Positions 1 to 8,765 of a stretch of DNA of 64,000 nt are shown in pieces. Where the stretch lies: assembly GCF_019511345.1 (NCBI RefSeq), contig NZ_JAEUAK010000008.1, positions 213,439 to 277,438 on the forward strand, in the 5' to 3' direction. The stretch is from Rhizobium mesosinicum. Its GTDB lineage: Bacteria > Pseudomonadota > Alphaproteobacteria > Rhizobiales > Rhizobiaceae. A program made the translations under genes and the position numbers. Each line of letters starts with the position of its first letter. Position 1 is the first letter of the stretch. Under the pieces are notes generated by a model, which was given only the letters and a program-made list of their open reading frames with translations, was not told where the DNA came from and made no database searches.

Positions 1-408
1 AAGGGCCACACGATCAGCCATGATCTCGCGGAACTGCCGGAGCTGCAGATGATCGATAAGGCCGCAATCGAAAGGGTCTTTTCCAATCTGCTGTCGAACG
101 CGGTGAAATATTCACCCGCCGGCTCGAACATCCGCGTCACCGGCTGGAGGGACGGCAGGCACGTTCGCGTCAGCGTCACCGATGCGGGGATAGGCATCGA
201 TGCGGATGATCTGCCGAAGCTGTTCGAGCCCTATTTCCGCGCCCGTAGCGCCACCGGGATCGCCGGGACGGGGATAGGCCTCAACATCGTCAAGGAAATC
301 GTCGAACTGCACGGCGGATCGATTTCCGTCGAGAGCACCCTGGGGCGAGGCACCACCTTCACAGTCGAGCTGCCGTTCGACGAATGCATAGAAAAACAAT
401 CGGCCTGA
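1..408 (+). CDS. Sensor histidine kinase, C-terminal part (5' end outside window)
   Basis: The frame is open from base 1, so only the last 135 residues of a longer kinase are present. They form the HATPase_c ATP-binding domain, with an N box (NLLSNAVKYSP), a G1 box (DAGIGI), an F-box region (LFEPYFRA) and a G2 box (GTGIGL), ending in a typical GRGTTFTVELPF strand. The kinase would autophosphorylate and pass phosphate to a receiver. The response regulator starts 9 nt downstream, so the two probably form one transcript and a cognate pair. Sensor and H-box regions are not visible, so the stimulus cannot be inferred. Confidence 0.93.
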   Translation, partial: KGHTISHDLAELPELQMIDKAAIERVFSNLLSNAVKYSPAGSNIRVTGWRDGRHVRVSVTDAGIGIDADDLPKLFEPYFRARSATGIAGTGIGLNIVKEIVELHGGSISVESTLGRGTTFTVELPFDECIEKQSA

Positions 409-417
409 GAGGGAACA

Positions 418-819
418 ATGATCAGCATACTCTGCATAGATGACGAGACGGAACTTCGGCAGATCCTGGTGGAGGAACTGGAAGACGCCGGCTTCAAGAC
501 CTTACAGGCTTCGAACGGCCAGGAGGGGCTTGAAATGATCGTCTCGCATTGGCCCGATCTCGTCATCTGCGATATTTCCATGCCCGTGATGAGCGGTCAT
601 GAGCTTCTGGCCGAACTACAGGTGAACTACCCTGAGCTCGCGCGAACGCCGTTCATCATGCTGACGGCTTTGGCCGACCGGGACAACATGCTGTCGGGCC
701 TGCAGGCCGGCGCCGAAGCCTATTTTACCAAGCCGATCGATTTCGATCTGCTGATGGCAAAGGTCTCCGGGTGCGTCACGCGCATCGAGAACGAACGCAG
801 GGTGGGGCATGGCCTGTAG
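418..819 (+). CDS. Single-domain response regulator (CheY-like receiver)
   Basis: 133 residues covering one receiver domain and little else. The acidic pair D8-D9, the phosphoacceptor D52 (in VICDISMP), T83 and K105 (in FTKP) are all in place, so it should be phosphorylatable. There is no DNA-binding or enzymatic output domain; it must act through protein contacts or relay phosphate onward. The start follows a GAGAGGGAACA ribosome site and lies 9 nt after the kinase stop, indicating translational proximity and a two-gene operon. Confidence 0.93.
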   Translation: MISILCIDDETELRQILVEELEDAGFKTLQASNGQEGLEMIVSHWPDLVICDISMPVMSGHELLAELQVNYPELARTPFIMLTALADRDNMLSGLQAGAEAYFTKPIDFDLLMAKVSGCVTRIENERRVGHGL

Positions 820-920
820 GCGGCCTTCCGCGGGCGGCGTCCACCATATCAAAGTATGGTTTCGCCTGCCGGAATATCTGCGAGGATCGCTTCGTCGTCC
901 GATCGCAGGAGAATATTTCG

Positions 921-1442
921 ATGAAGCAGATTATCGCGGTGTCGCTGGCTGTTGGCCTGGTTACCGGCCTGATCGGCTACAATGCCGCCGCATCCGGAGC
1001 GGCCGATGAGGGACGTGCGCCGGCCCTGTCTGAGCTGCCTGCCGGCTACCGCGACTGGTCGCTGATCACCGTGGCGCATGAGGAAGGCAAGCTCAACGAT
1101 ATCAGGGCCATTCTGGGCAACGATATTGCGACCAAAGCCTTCCGGGAAGGGGCCACCACCTTTCCCGACGGTACCATCATCGGCCGCCTGGCCTGGGATT
1201 ATCATCCGCTGGAAGAAAGCAAGGCGGCCTTCGGCGCAGCTCAGTCATTCGTAGCCGGGGTGCCCAAGAACGGCGTGCAGTTCATGATCAAGGATGCAAA
1301 AAAATACGCTTCGACCGGCGGCTGGGGATATGTCGAATTCGACGACGGCAAACCTTCCGCGACAGCAATGCCCGAAGCGTGTTTTGCCTGCCACTCGGTC
1401 GTCAAGGACCGCGACTTCGTGTTCAGCCGGTATGCGCCCTGA
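921..1442 (+). CDS. Cytochrome P460 family protein
   Basis: 173 residues with an N-terminal signal or anchor segment (residues 1-25) and then the cytochrome P460 fold: YRDWSLITVAHE, FPDGTIIGRLAWDY, and a terminal heme c site C154-F-A-C157-H158. Characterised P460 enzymes oxidise hydroxylamine or related nitrogen oxides through an unusual lysine-crosslinked heme c in the periplasm; the substrate here is not known. The start at 921 was chosen over upstream in-frame codons because it follows a GCAGGAGAAT ribosome site and begins the signal sequence. It follows the kinase/regulator pair by about 100 nt. Confidence 0.88.
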   Translation: MKQIIAVSLAVGLVTGLIGYNAAASGAADEGRAPALSELPAGYRDWSLITVAHEEGKLNDIRAILGNDIATKAFREGATTFPDGTIIGRLAWDYHPLEESKAAFGAAQSFVAGVPKNGVQFMIKDAKKYASTGGWGYVEFDDGKPSATAMPEACFACHSVVKDRDFVFSRYAP

Positions 1443-1527
1443 CAGGCGCATCTGTCCTGGATCTATTATCCGCTATAAAGGCCCCACCGTTCATGGGGTC
1501 GTCCGGGCGGCTGAGTTAAGGTTGGAT

Positions 1528-1983
1528 ATGAAGCTCGCCGTTTGTCTTTTTGCCCTGTGGTCGCTGGCTGGCGCCGCGGCGATACCGCTGCTTGCAGCGT
1601 CCGCCGGCGTCCCGGATGCCAAGGTGACGGCAGGCGATTGCGGTGATTTCCTGGCACAGATCAAGAAGAAGCCCGCCCATGTGGAATATGCGGGCTGCCG
1701 CTATGCCCCGGATCGGCAGGGCAAACCGCTTCAGGCGACATACCGCGTATCGGGCCGGTACGCGGCTGCAACCGAAGCCTATCTCATCAAGGCCGTGGGT
1801 TTGAACCGCCTCAAACGCTCCTGCTGCATCTGGGATTCGCCCGCCAGCCAGTTCCGCGATTCATTGGGGCGCGACTTTCTGATCTCGATGGGCTCGGAGG
1901 AAACCTTCGTTTCCCGCCGCAGCGAATGGCGCCGGATCGCCGTGTTCGCGATCACGGTGGAGACGTTTACGGAGGATATGTAA
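1528..1983 (+). CDS. Small secreted cysteine-containing protein of unknown function
   Basis: 151 residues with a clear signal peptide (MKLAVCLFALWSLAGAAA, cleavage expected near residues 20-24). The mature part has four cysteines: CGDF, AGCRY and an adjacent pair in RSCCIWDSP, which suggests disulfides in the periplasm. The arrangement recalls the uncharacterised DUF4952 type, but that is a recollection and not demonstrated. An open frame extends upstream to 1294 through the P460 gene; the signal peptide and GTTGGAT context favour 1528. It is codirectional with P460. Confidence 0.7.
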   Translation: MKLAVCLFALWSLAGAAAIPLLAASAGVPDAKVTAGDCGDFLAQIKKKPAHVEYAGCRYAPDRQGKPLQATYRVSGRYAAATEAYLIKAVGLNRLKRSCCIWDSPASQFRDSLGRDFLISMGSEETFVSRRSEWRRIAVFAITVETFTEDM

Positions 1984-2020
1984 CGAGGCGGATCTCAATT
2001 CGCAGAGCCGAGGCGTTCCT

Positions 2021-2178
2021 TCATTCGATCTGCTCATCCAGTTGCTGCGCGACGGTTTCGTAGTGGCGGGACGAGGCAGCATTCCCCTGTTTGGCGTATA
2101 AGCCGGCGACTTCGCGGGCGGCCTTTGCCGCCGCGCGGAACGCGTCGAGCCGTCTCCTCTGCCTCAAAGCGCCTCTCA
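2021..2178 (-). other. Out-of-frame coding-like tail of the M48 protease gene
   Basis: Directly after the stop of the M48 protease, another reading frame on the same strand continues for about 45 residues with an amphipathic, codon-biased sequence (LDAFRAAAKAAREVAGLYAK ... ETVAQQLDEQIE). It has no ATG or GTG of its own and third codon positions are strongly G/C as in real genes here. The simplest reading is that the ancestral protease ended at 2021 and a frameshift close to 2178 now truncates it. A short separate ORF starting at TTG is the alternative. Confidence 0.45.
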
Positions 2179-4308
2179 AGAGAACCTGGAAAGCTCCTTC
2201 AGCGCGTGGGCCGCGTTGTGGTAACGCTCGACGAGCGCGCTGAATTCGGCCGCCTTCATGCCGCGGATGCCCATTGCGCCGATCGTGACGATGCGTTGTT
2301 TGCGGTCGATCTTGCTGTAAAGCGCGCGCCACTTCTTTGCGGGAAGCGAGGCGGACGGGGCCAGCAAAAGCCGCAGCGCAAACCGGTTGGAGGCAAAGAC
2401 CTGATGGGCGTCTATATCGGTCCAGGCGACCGGCCGGTCGAGCATCGAGGCCCGCAGCTCCGCCGGCGTCAGGATCATAAGGGGCTGCGCCGCCGACCGG
2501 TGAAGATAGAGCGCGTAAAGGCCGCACATGACCACCCCGGCTGCGGCAATACCGGATACCAATGCTCTGGCGAAATAATCGTGCGCGAAGCCGATCTCCG
2601 CCGCAAAGACCGTCACCATCAGCCCGAAGCCTGCGAAGATCGTCGCAACGATCGCCATCGTCCAGATCATCGGCTTGACGTTGTCGTAGACAACGGTTTC
2701 GTCCGGCGCTGCTGCGGCAAGCGCTTCGAGCGTCTGCCTGCGAGCCGAGCGCAGGTCGCGCAGGTGGTTCAGGTAATCGCCGCTCAGCTGCCTGCAGAGC
2801 GCCTTCCAATCCGAGAAAAGCTCGGAGGCGAAGGTGAGGCCGGCTGGTTTCGGGGCGCGGGTGGCGATGGCGAGCAATCTTTCGTCGGCCGTCAGCCCCA
2901 TCGCCTGAATGCGCTGGATGGTCGGCGGGTGGGTATCGGTCGGATGCGGCTGCCGGTCTTCGAGCAGGGAGACCGGGTCGGACCAGCCGTTGACGCGAAC
3001 GAGATCCGAGGTCTCGGCCACCAGGTCGGACTCGGGGTCGGAATTATCAGCGGCAAGCGTCCGTTCGGCGGCAAGGCCGAAGACGTGATTGAGGGCAGGG
3101 GCGATCAGCCCGGTTCGGATGAGGGCAGAGGCCGCGCCGACGACGGAGCTGGAGCGCGCGCCGCTCCGGTCGGCTTCGAACTCGCGGATGCGGCTCCAAT
3201 GGTTGACCGCGTGGTCGAACCGCTCAAGGGCATGAAAGCCCAGCAGGGCTGCGGGATAGAGGACAAAGCTGCCGCCGTCGCGCTGCAGAGCGGTCAGCGA
3301 TCGCCAGAGGCCGGCATAGATCGGCGTGAACCTTTGGCTGTAGAGCGTGTCCTTGCCCGAAAAATGCGCCAGTTCGTGGCCGATGACCGCAGCCACTTCC
3401 GGCTCGTCGAGCAGGTCGAGATAGGGGGCCGGCAGGTAGAGCGTACGCCCCGCGACGACTTCCTCTTCCGGCCAGAGCCGCAGCTCGCTTTCGGTGACGA
3501 AGAAACCGCTGGTAAGGCCGACGACGACAGTGTCCGGCCGCACGGCCTGCTGCCGGTCGGCGAGATCGCGAACGAAGCGGAAAAGAACGGGCGCATCGGC
3601 CTCCTGCACCCTGCGCCCGAAAATGTCCATCGGCTGGGGAGCGAAAAGCGCAAAGACATCCTTGAGACCGCGCAATCCAAGGAAGGCGCTGTAGAGGGCA
3701 AGACCGGCGAGCATCAGGGCGAGGGCGAAAAGCTTGGCGCTGCCGGATGAGAAATCCGCCCAGAGGCCCATGCTGATCGCCTCGAACACGGCTGCACAGA
3801 CGATGCCGATGCAAAATCCGATGACGAGTGCTGCAAGGATGAAAGGCAGTATGATGCGCAGGCGTCCGAAACTCCTGACCAACTGCTCCTGAGATCGCCG
3901 CGCCCTCAAGCCGCTGATGGTTGCCGTGGCAAGCCCGAGGATGCCGCTTGCGAATGCCAGGATCGCGCCACCAATCGTGCCCCAGGCAAGCGGCCGGCGG
4001 ATCGACGAAATCTCGAGATCCTCTTCGGCTCGCTCCAGCGCCGCAGCGACTTGCGGTACGGCGACCATTGCGGAGAGCGATTTCGCTCCCGCGTCTCCCT
4101 GAAACGTCAGCATGGCTCCCGGTTCGGTTTCGGCAATTTTCCTGACTTGAGCGAGTGTCGTCGTAAGCTCTTCCGACAACGCCTTCGACTGCGCAAGCGT
4201 CTCGGCTGCCCGCTCGGCCTGCCATAGACCGAGGCCGAACAGGAGGGCCGGAACAAGGACCAGCCAGACCGCAAGGCTTACATTCCGTGGAAGCTCGAGT
4301 TTCCGCAT
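2176..4308 (-). CDS. Membrane-bound M48 family zinc metalloprotease
   Basis: About 710 residues. Two N-terminal transmembrane segments (near residues 10-25 and 130-160), further hydrophobic segments around residues 185-260, and the zinc-binding HExxH motif in VIGHELAHFSGKD near residue 308, with a downstream EFEADRSGA segment supplying the third ligand. The fold matches HtpX/Ste24-type M48 peptidases, which cut membrane or periplasmic proteins in envelope quality control. The C-terminal third carries two more membrane segments and a DUF-like region. The start was set at the second of two adjacent ATGs after GGGAGGG; the first (4311) is equally usable. The 3' end looks frameshifted. Convergent with the gene ending at 1983. 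Confidence 0.85.
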   Translation of the reverse strand: MRKLELPRNVSLAVWLVLVPALLFGLGLWQAERAAETLAQSKALSEELTTTLAQVRKIAETEPGAMLTFQGDAGAKSLSAMVAVPQVAAALERAEEDLEISSIRRPLAWGTIGGAILAFASGILGLATATISGLRARRSQEQLVRSFGRLRIILPFILAALVIGFCIGIVCAAVFEAISMGLWADFSSGSAKLFALALMLAGLALYSAFLGLRGLKDVFALFAPQPMDIFGRRVQEADAPVLFRFVRDLADRQQAVRPDTVVVGLTSGFFVTESELRLWPEEEVVAGRTLYLPAPYLDLLDEPEVAAVIGHELAHFSGKDTLYSQRFTPIYAGLWRSLTALQRDGGSFVLYPAALLGFHALERFDHAVNHWSRIREFEADRSGARSSSVVGAASALIRTGLIAPALNHVFGLAAERTLAADNSDPESDLVAETSDLVRVNGWSDPVSLLEDRQPHPTDTHPPTIQRIQAMGLTADERLLAIATRAPKPAGLTFASELFSDWKALCRQLSGDYLNHLRDLRSARRQTLEALAAAAPDETVVYDNVKPMIWTMAIVATIFAGFGLMVTVFAAEIGFAHDYFARALVSGIAAAGVVMCGLYALYLHRSAAQPLMILTPAELRASMLDRPVAWTDIDAHQVFASNRFALRLLLAPSASLPAKKWRALYSKIDRKQRIVTIGAMGIRGMKAAEFSALVERYHNAAHALKELSRFS

Positions 4309-4615
4309 CATCCCTCCCTGACCGGGCTGCCGACCTGCCAATGTGCAACCATTAAAGTGTCTCGAATACAGCCGTATCAATTGTACGGCGAGTGGCTAAG
4401 ATCAACTGGACCTTGAAAAAAATCGGCTTGCTGTTGCCGGTCAGGCACGCACTCTCCGATCGGTACGGGGGCAGTTCCGCGGGCCAGGCTCGCAAGAGCG
4501 GCCGATCCCGCGCCGCACAGCATCCAGGCATTCCGATTTCTATCAGGAGATTCCGTGATATAATCGCGCTCTGCCGGCGGCCTTGCCAGCCGTTCCGTGC
4601 ACGGAGACTGGTCCG
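4309..4615. other. Divergent intergenic region, no gene seen
   Basis: 307 nt between the divergent M48 protease and adenylate cyclase genes. It must hold both promoters, but I see no convincing -35/-10 pair or EcfG-type site, and no coding-like frame. Confidence 0.5.
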
Positions 4616-6022
4616 ATGAGCGAAGTGGACGTGCTTTTTGCAGCCTTGCGACAGTCGGCCGACCCACAGACGGTCGAGCGCATCGAGGATGTCGTCAGGC
4701 ACGGCGCCGATCGCGAACTCAACCGCATCAATGTGCTCGCCTTTGCCAAGGCGTATCATCTCGATGAAGAGAAGGTGATCGCGGCCTTTCTCCATGCCGC
4801 CCGCATAGGCGCCTTCGAGATGACCTGGAATGTGCTTTGCCCCGGATGCGGCGGTGTGCTCGACAGTGGTGCCACGCTGAAAACCGTCGACCGGGAGGCC
4901 TATCATTGCGCGCTGTGCGCGGCCGGCTACGAGCCGACCCTCGACGAGATGGTCGAGGTCACATTCACCGTCAGCCCGCGGGTGCGCAGGATCGCCGCCC
5001 ACGACCCCGACCGGTTGCCTTCGCTCGAATATTACCGCCAGGTCTTTTTCAGCACCGGCGTCGACCTGCCTGACAATCTGGAAGAAAGGTTCGCGCACGT
5101 CCTTCTGGAGGAGGTCGAGCTGGAGCCGGGCGAGAGAGCTCTTGTCTCGCTGCAGCTGCCGCCGCAATTCGTCATCATCTTCGATGCGGTGACGCATTCG
5201 GCGCAGTTCATCGACGTGCAGGGCTTGCCGACGGATGAACGCCAGAACCTCTCGATGGTCATCAGCCAGGGGCATGCGCCGAACGAAACGCTGACGCTGC
5301 GCCCCGGCCCGCTGCGGCTGATGCTGGAAAACCATACCGATCGTCGGGTGCTGCCGAATGTCTGCATTGCCGGAGACGAACTGCACGATATTCTCGGCCA
5401 CAGGCGGCCTTTCCTGACGGCCAAGCGGCTGCTGACGAACCAGAGTTTTCGGGACATCTACCGGACCGACACGCTCGATGTCGACCAGCGCCTGAAGATC
5501 ACCAGCCTGACCTTCCTCTTCACCGATCTCAGGGGCTCGACCGCTCTTTACGAGCGCGTCGGAGATCTCGCCGCTTTCGACCTGGTGCGCGCGCATTTCC
5601 GCGTCCTGCACGAGATCGTCGCCACCGAGGCGGGTGCGGTGGTCAAGACCATCGGCGACGCTGTCATGGCGACATTTCCGAGCCCGGACAGGGCTGTGGC
5701 GGCGGCGCTGAGAATGCGTGAAGCGATGCTGCAGCTGAACGCCGAGCGCGGCAGCGAGGATCTCCTCCTGAAGATCGGCATCCACGAGGGGCCATGCCTT
5801 GCCGTCAACATGAACGACCGGCAGGACTATTTCGGCCAGACCGTCAACATCGCCTCGCGCGTCCAGGAGCTCGCCGAACCGCATGTGATCGTGACGACCG
5901 AAGCCGTGGTCGACAACGAGCAGGTTTCGGAGATCCTGCGCGACAGCGGAATCAGTTCGGTGTCGCGCATGGAGGAGCTTCAGGGCATCGCGCGCGAGGT
6001 GCGGATCTTTGCGCTGTCGTGA
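4616..6022 (+). CDS. Class III adenylate/guanylate cyclase with N-terminal zinc-ribbon region
   Basis: 468 residues. The N-terminal ~290 residues match the DUF5939-type region found before cyclase domains and include a possible zinc ribbon, C75-P-G-C78 and C98-A-L-C101. The catalytic domain starts near residue 298 with the metal-binding FTDLRGST, followed by KTIGDAVMATF (second metal aspartate) and DYFGQTVNIASR (substrate and transition-state residues). It should make cAMP or cGMP in the cytoplasm; rhizobia carry many such cyclases. The start at 4616 follows CGGAGACTGGTCCG. An upstream in-frame ATG at 4583 lacks a good ribosome site. A degenerate copy of its 3' end lies at about 6990-7060. 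Confidence 0.9.
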   Translation: MSEVDVLFAALRQSADPQTVERIEDVVRHGADRELNRINVLAFAKAYHLDEEKVIAAFLHAARIGAFEMTWNVLCPGCGGVLDSGATLKTVDREAYHCALCAAGYEPTLDEMVEVTFTVSPRVRRIAAHDPDRLPSLEYYRQVFFSTGVDLPDNLEERFAHVLLEEVELEPGERALVSLQLPPQFVIIFDAVTHSAQFIDVQGLPTDERQNLSMVISQGHAPNETLTLRPGPLRLMLENHTDRRVLPNVCIAGDELHDILGHRRPFLTAKRLLTNQSFRDIYRTDTLDVDQRLKITSLTFLFTDLRGSTALYERVGDLAAFDLVRAHFRVLHEIVATEAGAVVKTIGDAVMATFPSPDRAVAAALRMREAMLQLNAERGSEDLLLKIGIHEGPCLAVNMNDRQDYFGQTVNIASRVQELAEPHVIVTTEAVVDNEQVSEILRDSGISSVSRMEELQGIAREVRIFALS

Positions 6023-6145
6023 AGTGTGGCTGTGGTTGATGTCGTGTGGGTTCGAGTGGTTCTGCCGGAGGGCTAGGGAGCCGGTATGCGTTACCCATCA
6101 CTCGATGATGGGGCGGTGGGTAGCTTGCGACAATAGATAACCTGC

Positions 6146-6949
6146 GTGATGAGTGCCAAGGATGGTGGAGGTATGCGCTTCGATTTCACATCGCCGAGGA
6201 AGCTTATTGCTTGGGCAGAAACTGACATCGACAAAGGGTTCGACCTATTTCTAGCGTGGGCTCAGGAAAACATCACCTGTTCCATCGAACCTGGTCAAAG
6301 TGCTGACGAGACGATTATGCGGTTTTCTAGTGAATCTCTGCCAGAAGAGATTGAGCGCTGCTGTCACAATGCCTCTAATCATGTTCGCCACGCCTTTGAT
6401 CAGGCGACATATTCCCTGATGACCGTGATCAATTCGAATTTTGCGGGTGACGCCTATTTTCCATGGTCCACGACCCCGGCCGATATGCGCGGCAAACTAA
6501 ACCGCCTCGGAGTTCCGTCCGACTATCAAACCCTTTTCGCACAATTTCAGCCCTACAATACAGGTGAGGCGTACGAAGGCGGCGATAATACCCTTCGCGA
6601 TTTTGCGAAAGTCGCCAATCCGAATAAGCACCGCGCCGTCATTGCGTTCAATCCAGCTGCATTAATAGCTAGAATGGATGTACAACTGATACCGGGTGTC
6701 GAACACAACGGCACAATCGAAGTTATGTCTGGGCCGATCCCGTTCGGCGTTGATTGTGATATAGCATCCTTCCGCGGCGTTTGGGGAAAGAGCATCACCA
6801 CTGACTTCGAAATTTTCCCAGTTTTCGCAGGGTCACAATATCTGGATCGAGAGCCGATATTTGATGTTCTCGCGTATGCCCGGTCGCGGGCATTGGCTGT
6901 TGTGGACGCCTTTGCCGAGGCGACGTCACAGCTTAATGGCCGCCGCTAA
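6146..6949 (+). CDS. Hypothetical protein in an AT-richer insert
   Basis: 267 residues, not recognised. No signal peptide or membrane segment; soluble mixed alpha/beta composition with a motif-poor sequence (for example FDQATYSLMTVIN, VANPNKHRAVIAFNP). Base composition and codon use are visibly poorer in G/C than the neighbours, a sign of horizontal acquisition. It sits between the intact cyclase gene and a decayed second copy of the cyclase 3' end. The NPNKHR segment recalls proteins of unknown function encoded in defence or mobile islands, but I cannot assign a family. The first ATG (6146) or M10 (6173, after GGTGGAGGT) could be the start. Confidence 0.75.
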   Translation: MMSAKDGGGMRFDFTSPRKLIAWAETDIDKGFDLFLAWAQENITCSIEPGQSADETIMRFSSESLPEEIERCCHNASNHVRHAFDQATYSLMTVINSNFAGDAYFPWSTTPADMRGKLNRLGVPSDYQTLFAQFQPYNTGEAYEGGDNTLRDFAKVANPNKHRAVIAFNPAALIARMDVQLIPGVEHNGTIEVMSGPIPFGVDCDIASFRGVWGKSITTDFEIFPVFAGSQYLDREPIFDVLAYARSRALAVVDAFAEATSQLNGRR

Positions 6950-6989
6950 GCAACGCGTTGCCTCCAAATAACCAGCGATGAAAACCTCT

Positions 6990-7060
6990 TCGGATAGCGA
7001 CATCAACTCGGTGCTGCGCATGAACGAGTTTCATGGCATCGTGGTCCGCACTTCTGTCCC
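6990..7060 (+). pseudogene. Remnant of an adenylate cyclase 3' end
   Basis: The frame reads SDSDINSVLRMNEFHGI-VVR, which aligns with the end of the intact cyclase, RDSGISSVSRMEELQGIAREVR (bases about 5938-6010). At DNA level the two stretches agree over most positions, with a six-base gap after GGCATC. Only the last ~25 codons are left. It is the far border of the AT-rich insert carrying the 6146 gene. Confidence 0.65.
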
Positions 7061-7252
7061 TCAACGAGCCGCAGCCCGGTCGTTAGCTCTCCATAGGTCC
7101 GCATCCTCCCCTAGCCGTGCAGAGGCGAATCCTGATCGCCACAACATCTGCCTGGCTCGTATCCGCATCGTGCCCCACCGCGGCCGATATCCGCATCAAC
7201 CCTCCGACCTCAGACCAAAGTCCGGGTCACCCCGGACCGAGGTCGCATGCCG

Positions 7253-7277
7253 GGAACAGCCAGGGATTCCCGTCGTT
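7253..7277 (+). promoter_or_regulatory. EcfG-type general stress promoter for the DUF1236 gene
   Basis: GGAAC (7253-7257), 16 nt, then CGTT (7274-7277): the -35/-10 consensus of the alphaproteobacterial general stress sigma factor EcfG/RpoE2. The -10 lies about 48 nt before the ATG at 7325. No other open frame starts between. Confidence 0.7.
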
Positions 7278-7324
7278 TGTTCGGCAGCGGTCAGGAAGGC
7301 CGCGGTGAACAAAAGGAGGATCAT

Positions 7325-7723
7325 ATGTTTGTCAAGCTTATCGCAGGCGCGGCCGCAGCGGCGGCTCTGATGTCGGGCGTTGCCTTCGCCCAGTCTTCCA
7401 CCGTCAACGGCGCTGCAGGCGGCGCGGTCACGGGCGCGATCGTCGGCGGACCGGCTGGCGCTGCCGTCGGTGGCGTTGCGGGTGCCGTCATCGGCACGGC
7501 GATCGATCCGCCGCCGCAAAAGGTCGTCACCTATGTCCGTGAAGCGCCAGCGCCTTCGACCCGCGTCGTGGTCAAGGAGAAAGTGGTCGTCGGTCAGCCG
7601 CTTCCCGAAACCGTCGTCGTGACTCCGGTTCCGGACAATCCGAAATATTCCTATGCGATTGTCAACGACGAGCGCGTCATCGTCGAACCGTCGTCACGCA
7701 AGGTGATCCAGGTCATCAACTGA
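7325..7723 (+). CDS. DUF1236 domain-containing secreted protein
   Basis: 132 residues. Signal peptide MFVKLIAGAAAAAALMSGVAFA, then a glycine/alanine-rich stretch (AAGGAVTGAIVGGPAGAAVG) typical of glycine-zipper envelope proteins, then a C-terminal DUF1236 domain (YSYAIVNDERVIVEPSSRKVIQVI). DUF1236 proteins are common in Rhizobiales and of unknown role, probably periplasmic. The start follows a strong AAAAGGAGGATCAT ribosome site. A stress-type promoter precedes it, so expression under general stress is expected. The next gene is a second DUF1236 protein. Confidence 0.88.
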   Translation: MFVKLIAGAAAAAALMSGVAFAQSSTVNGAAGGAVTGAIVGGPAGAAVGGVAGAVIGTAIDPPPQKVVTYVREAPAPSTRVVVKEKVVVGQPLPETVVVTPVPDNPKYSYAIVNDERVIVEPSSRKVIQVIN

Positions 7724-7830
7724 CCGGACCAGGACGCGCCAAGCCGCGTCCGCCCACCCTCAAGAGAAATTGAAGCCCGCCGCACGTCTGCAGCGAAGGC
7801 GCCGTGCGGCCTCAAACAAGCGAGTTTATC

Positions 7831-8715
7831 ATGAAAAGCAAGACCCTAGCCGTCCTGGTGGCGGCCCTGTCGATCGGCGTTTCGCCCATTACCCTTCTAT
7901 CCGCCTCGGCGCAGGATGCGCCAATCATCAAGAAGAAGGGTGCTGCCCAGACCGAGCAGTCCGGTGGCCAGACGCAGCAGCAACCCGACGCCGGCGGCGC
8001 CACGAGCGGCGGCTCTTCCGGTTCCGGTGCCGCGACAGGCGGCCAGGAGGCGCAGCAGCCGGCACCGGGTTCCGACGGGTCGGCCTCCGGTACGAACGAC
8101 GGCACGAGCCAGACTCAGACGACGCCGGGGTCGGCAAACAGCGGTTCCAAGCAATCGGGTACTTCGGCAGGTACTTCGGATGGCGCCAAGGCCAAGTCGA
8201 CGACCACGGAGACCCAGAAATCCGGCGCTCAGGACAGCGGCGCTGCCTCGTCCGATACGCAGAAGTCCGGCACGGACACTCAGAAATCCGGCACGGACGC
8301 ACAGAAGTCCACGACCGATACCCAAAAGTCGGGCACGGACGCCACGACATCAGGCAGCTCGACCAATACGCAGACCAACAGCAAGACGAATGCCGAGACC
8401 AACGACACGACCGTCAACAGCAACACGGAAAGCAACACCAGCGTAAACAAGACGAACGTCAATATTTCCGTCGAACAGCAGACGGAGATCCGTCAGGTCG
8501 TCAAGGAAGTACATGTCGAGCCGGTCCGCGAGGTCGACTTCACGGTGTCGGTCGGCACCAGAATTCCGAAGAAGATCCGGCTGGAGCCGCTTCCGCCGCG
8601 CATCATTAAGATCGTGCCGCAGTATGAATCCTACCGGTTCTTCATTCTGGCCGACGGCCGGATCGTGATCGTGGATCCGACCGAATACATGATCGTCTAC
8701 ATTATCACGGCCTGA
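7831..8715 (+). CDS. Secreted DUF1236-type protein with long Thr/Ser/Gln low-complexity region
   Basis: 294 residues. Signal peptide (MKSKTLAVLVAALSIGVSP ... SASA). Residues about 35-210 are a disordered Ser/Thr/Gly/Gln/Lys region with imperfect repeats of T-D-T/A-Q-K-S-G, followed by an Asn/Thr-rich stretch. The last ~90 residues form a DUF1236-like module (IPKKIRLEPLPPRIIKIVP ... FFILADGRIVIVDPT). The layout suggests a flexible linker across the periplasm or cell wall with a folded tip. Codirectional with the DUF1236 gene 107 nt upstream; possibly cotranscribed. The start at 7831 begins the signal peptide; an in-frame codon at 7804 does not. Confidence 0.85.
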   Translation: MKSKTLAVLVAALSIGVSPITLLSASAQDAPIIKKKGAAQTEQSGGQTQQQPDAGGATSGGSSGSGAATGGQEAQQPAPGSDGSASGTNDGTSQTQTTPGSANSGSKQSGTSAGTSDGAKAKSTTTETQKSGAQDSGAASSDTQKSGTDTQKSGTDAQKSTTDTQKSGTDATTSGSSTNTQTNSKTNAETNDTTVNSNTESNTSVNKTNVNISVEQQTEIRQVVKEVHVEPVREVDFTVSVGTRIPKKIRLEPLPPRIIKIVPQYESYRFFILADGRIVIVDPTEYMIVYIITA

Positions 8716-8765
8716 GCGGCCGGCTCCGGCGGCGTTCGCGCAGCCGGTTTTCGATGGAGTGAAAA

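Noticed and set aside
2125..3750. 541-codon open frame on the plus strand, antisense to the M48 protease
   Set aside because: Composition artefact: Arg/Gly/Asp-rich, no domain, while the minus strand has a clear HExxH protease.
4352..5884. 510-codon open frame antisense to the adenylate cyclase
   Set aside because: The plus strand carries all cyclase motifs; the antisense product has no recognisable feature.
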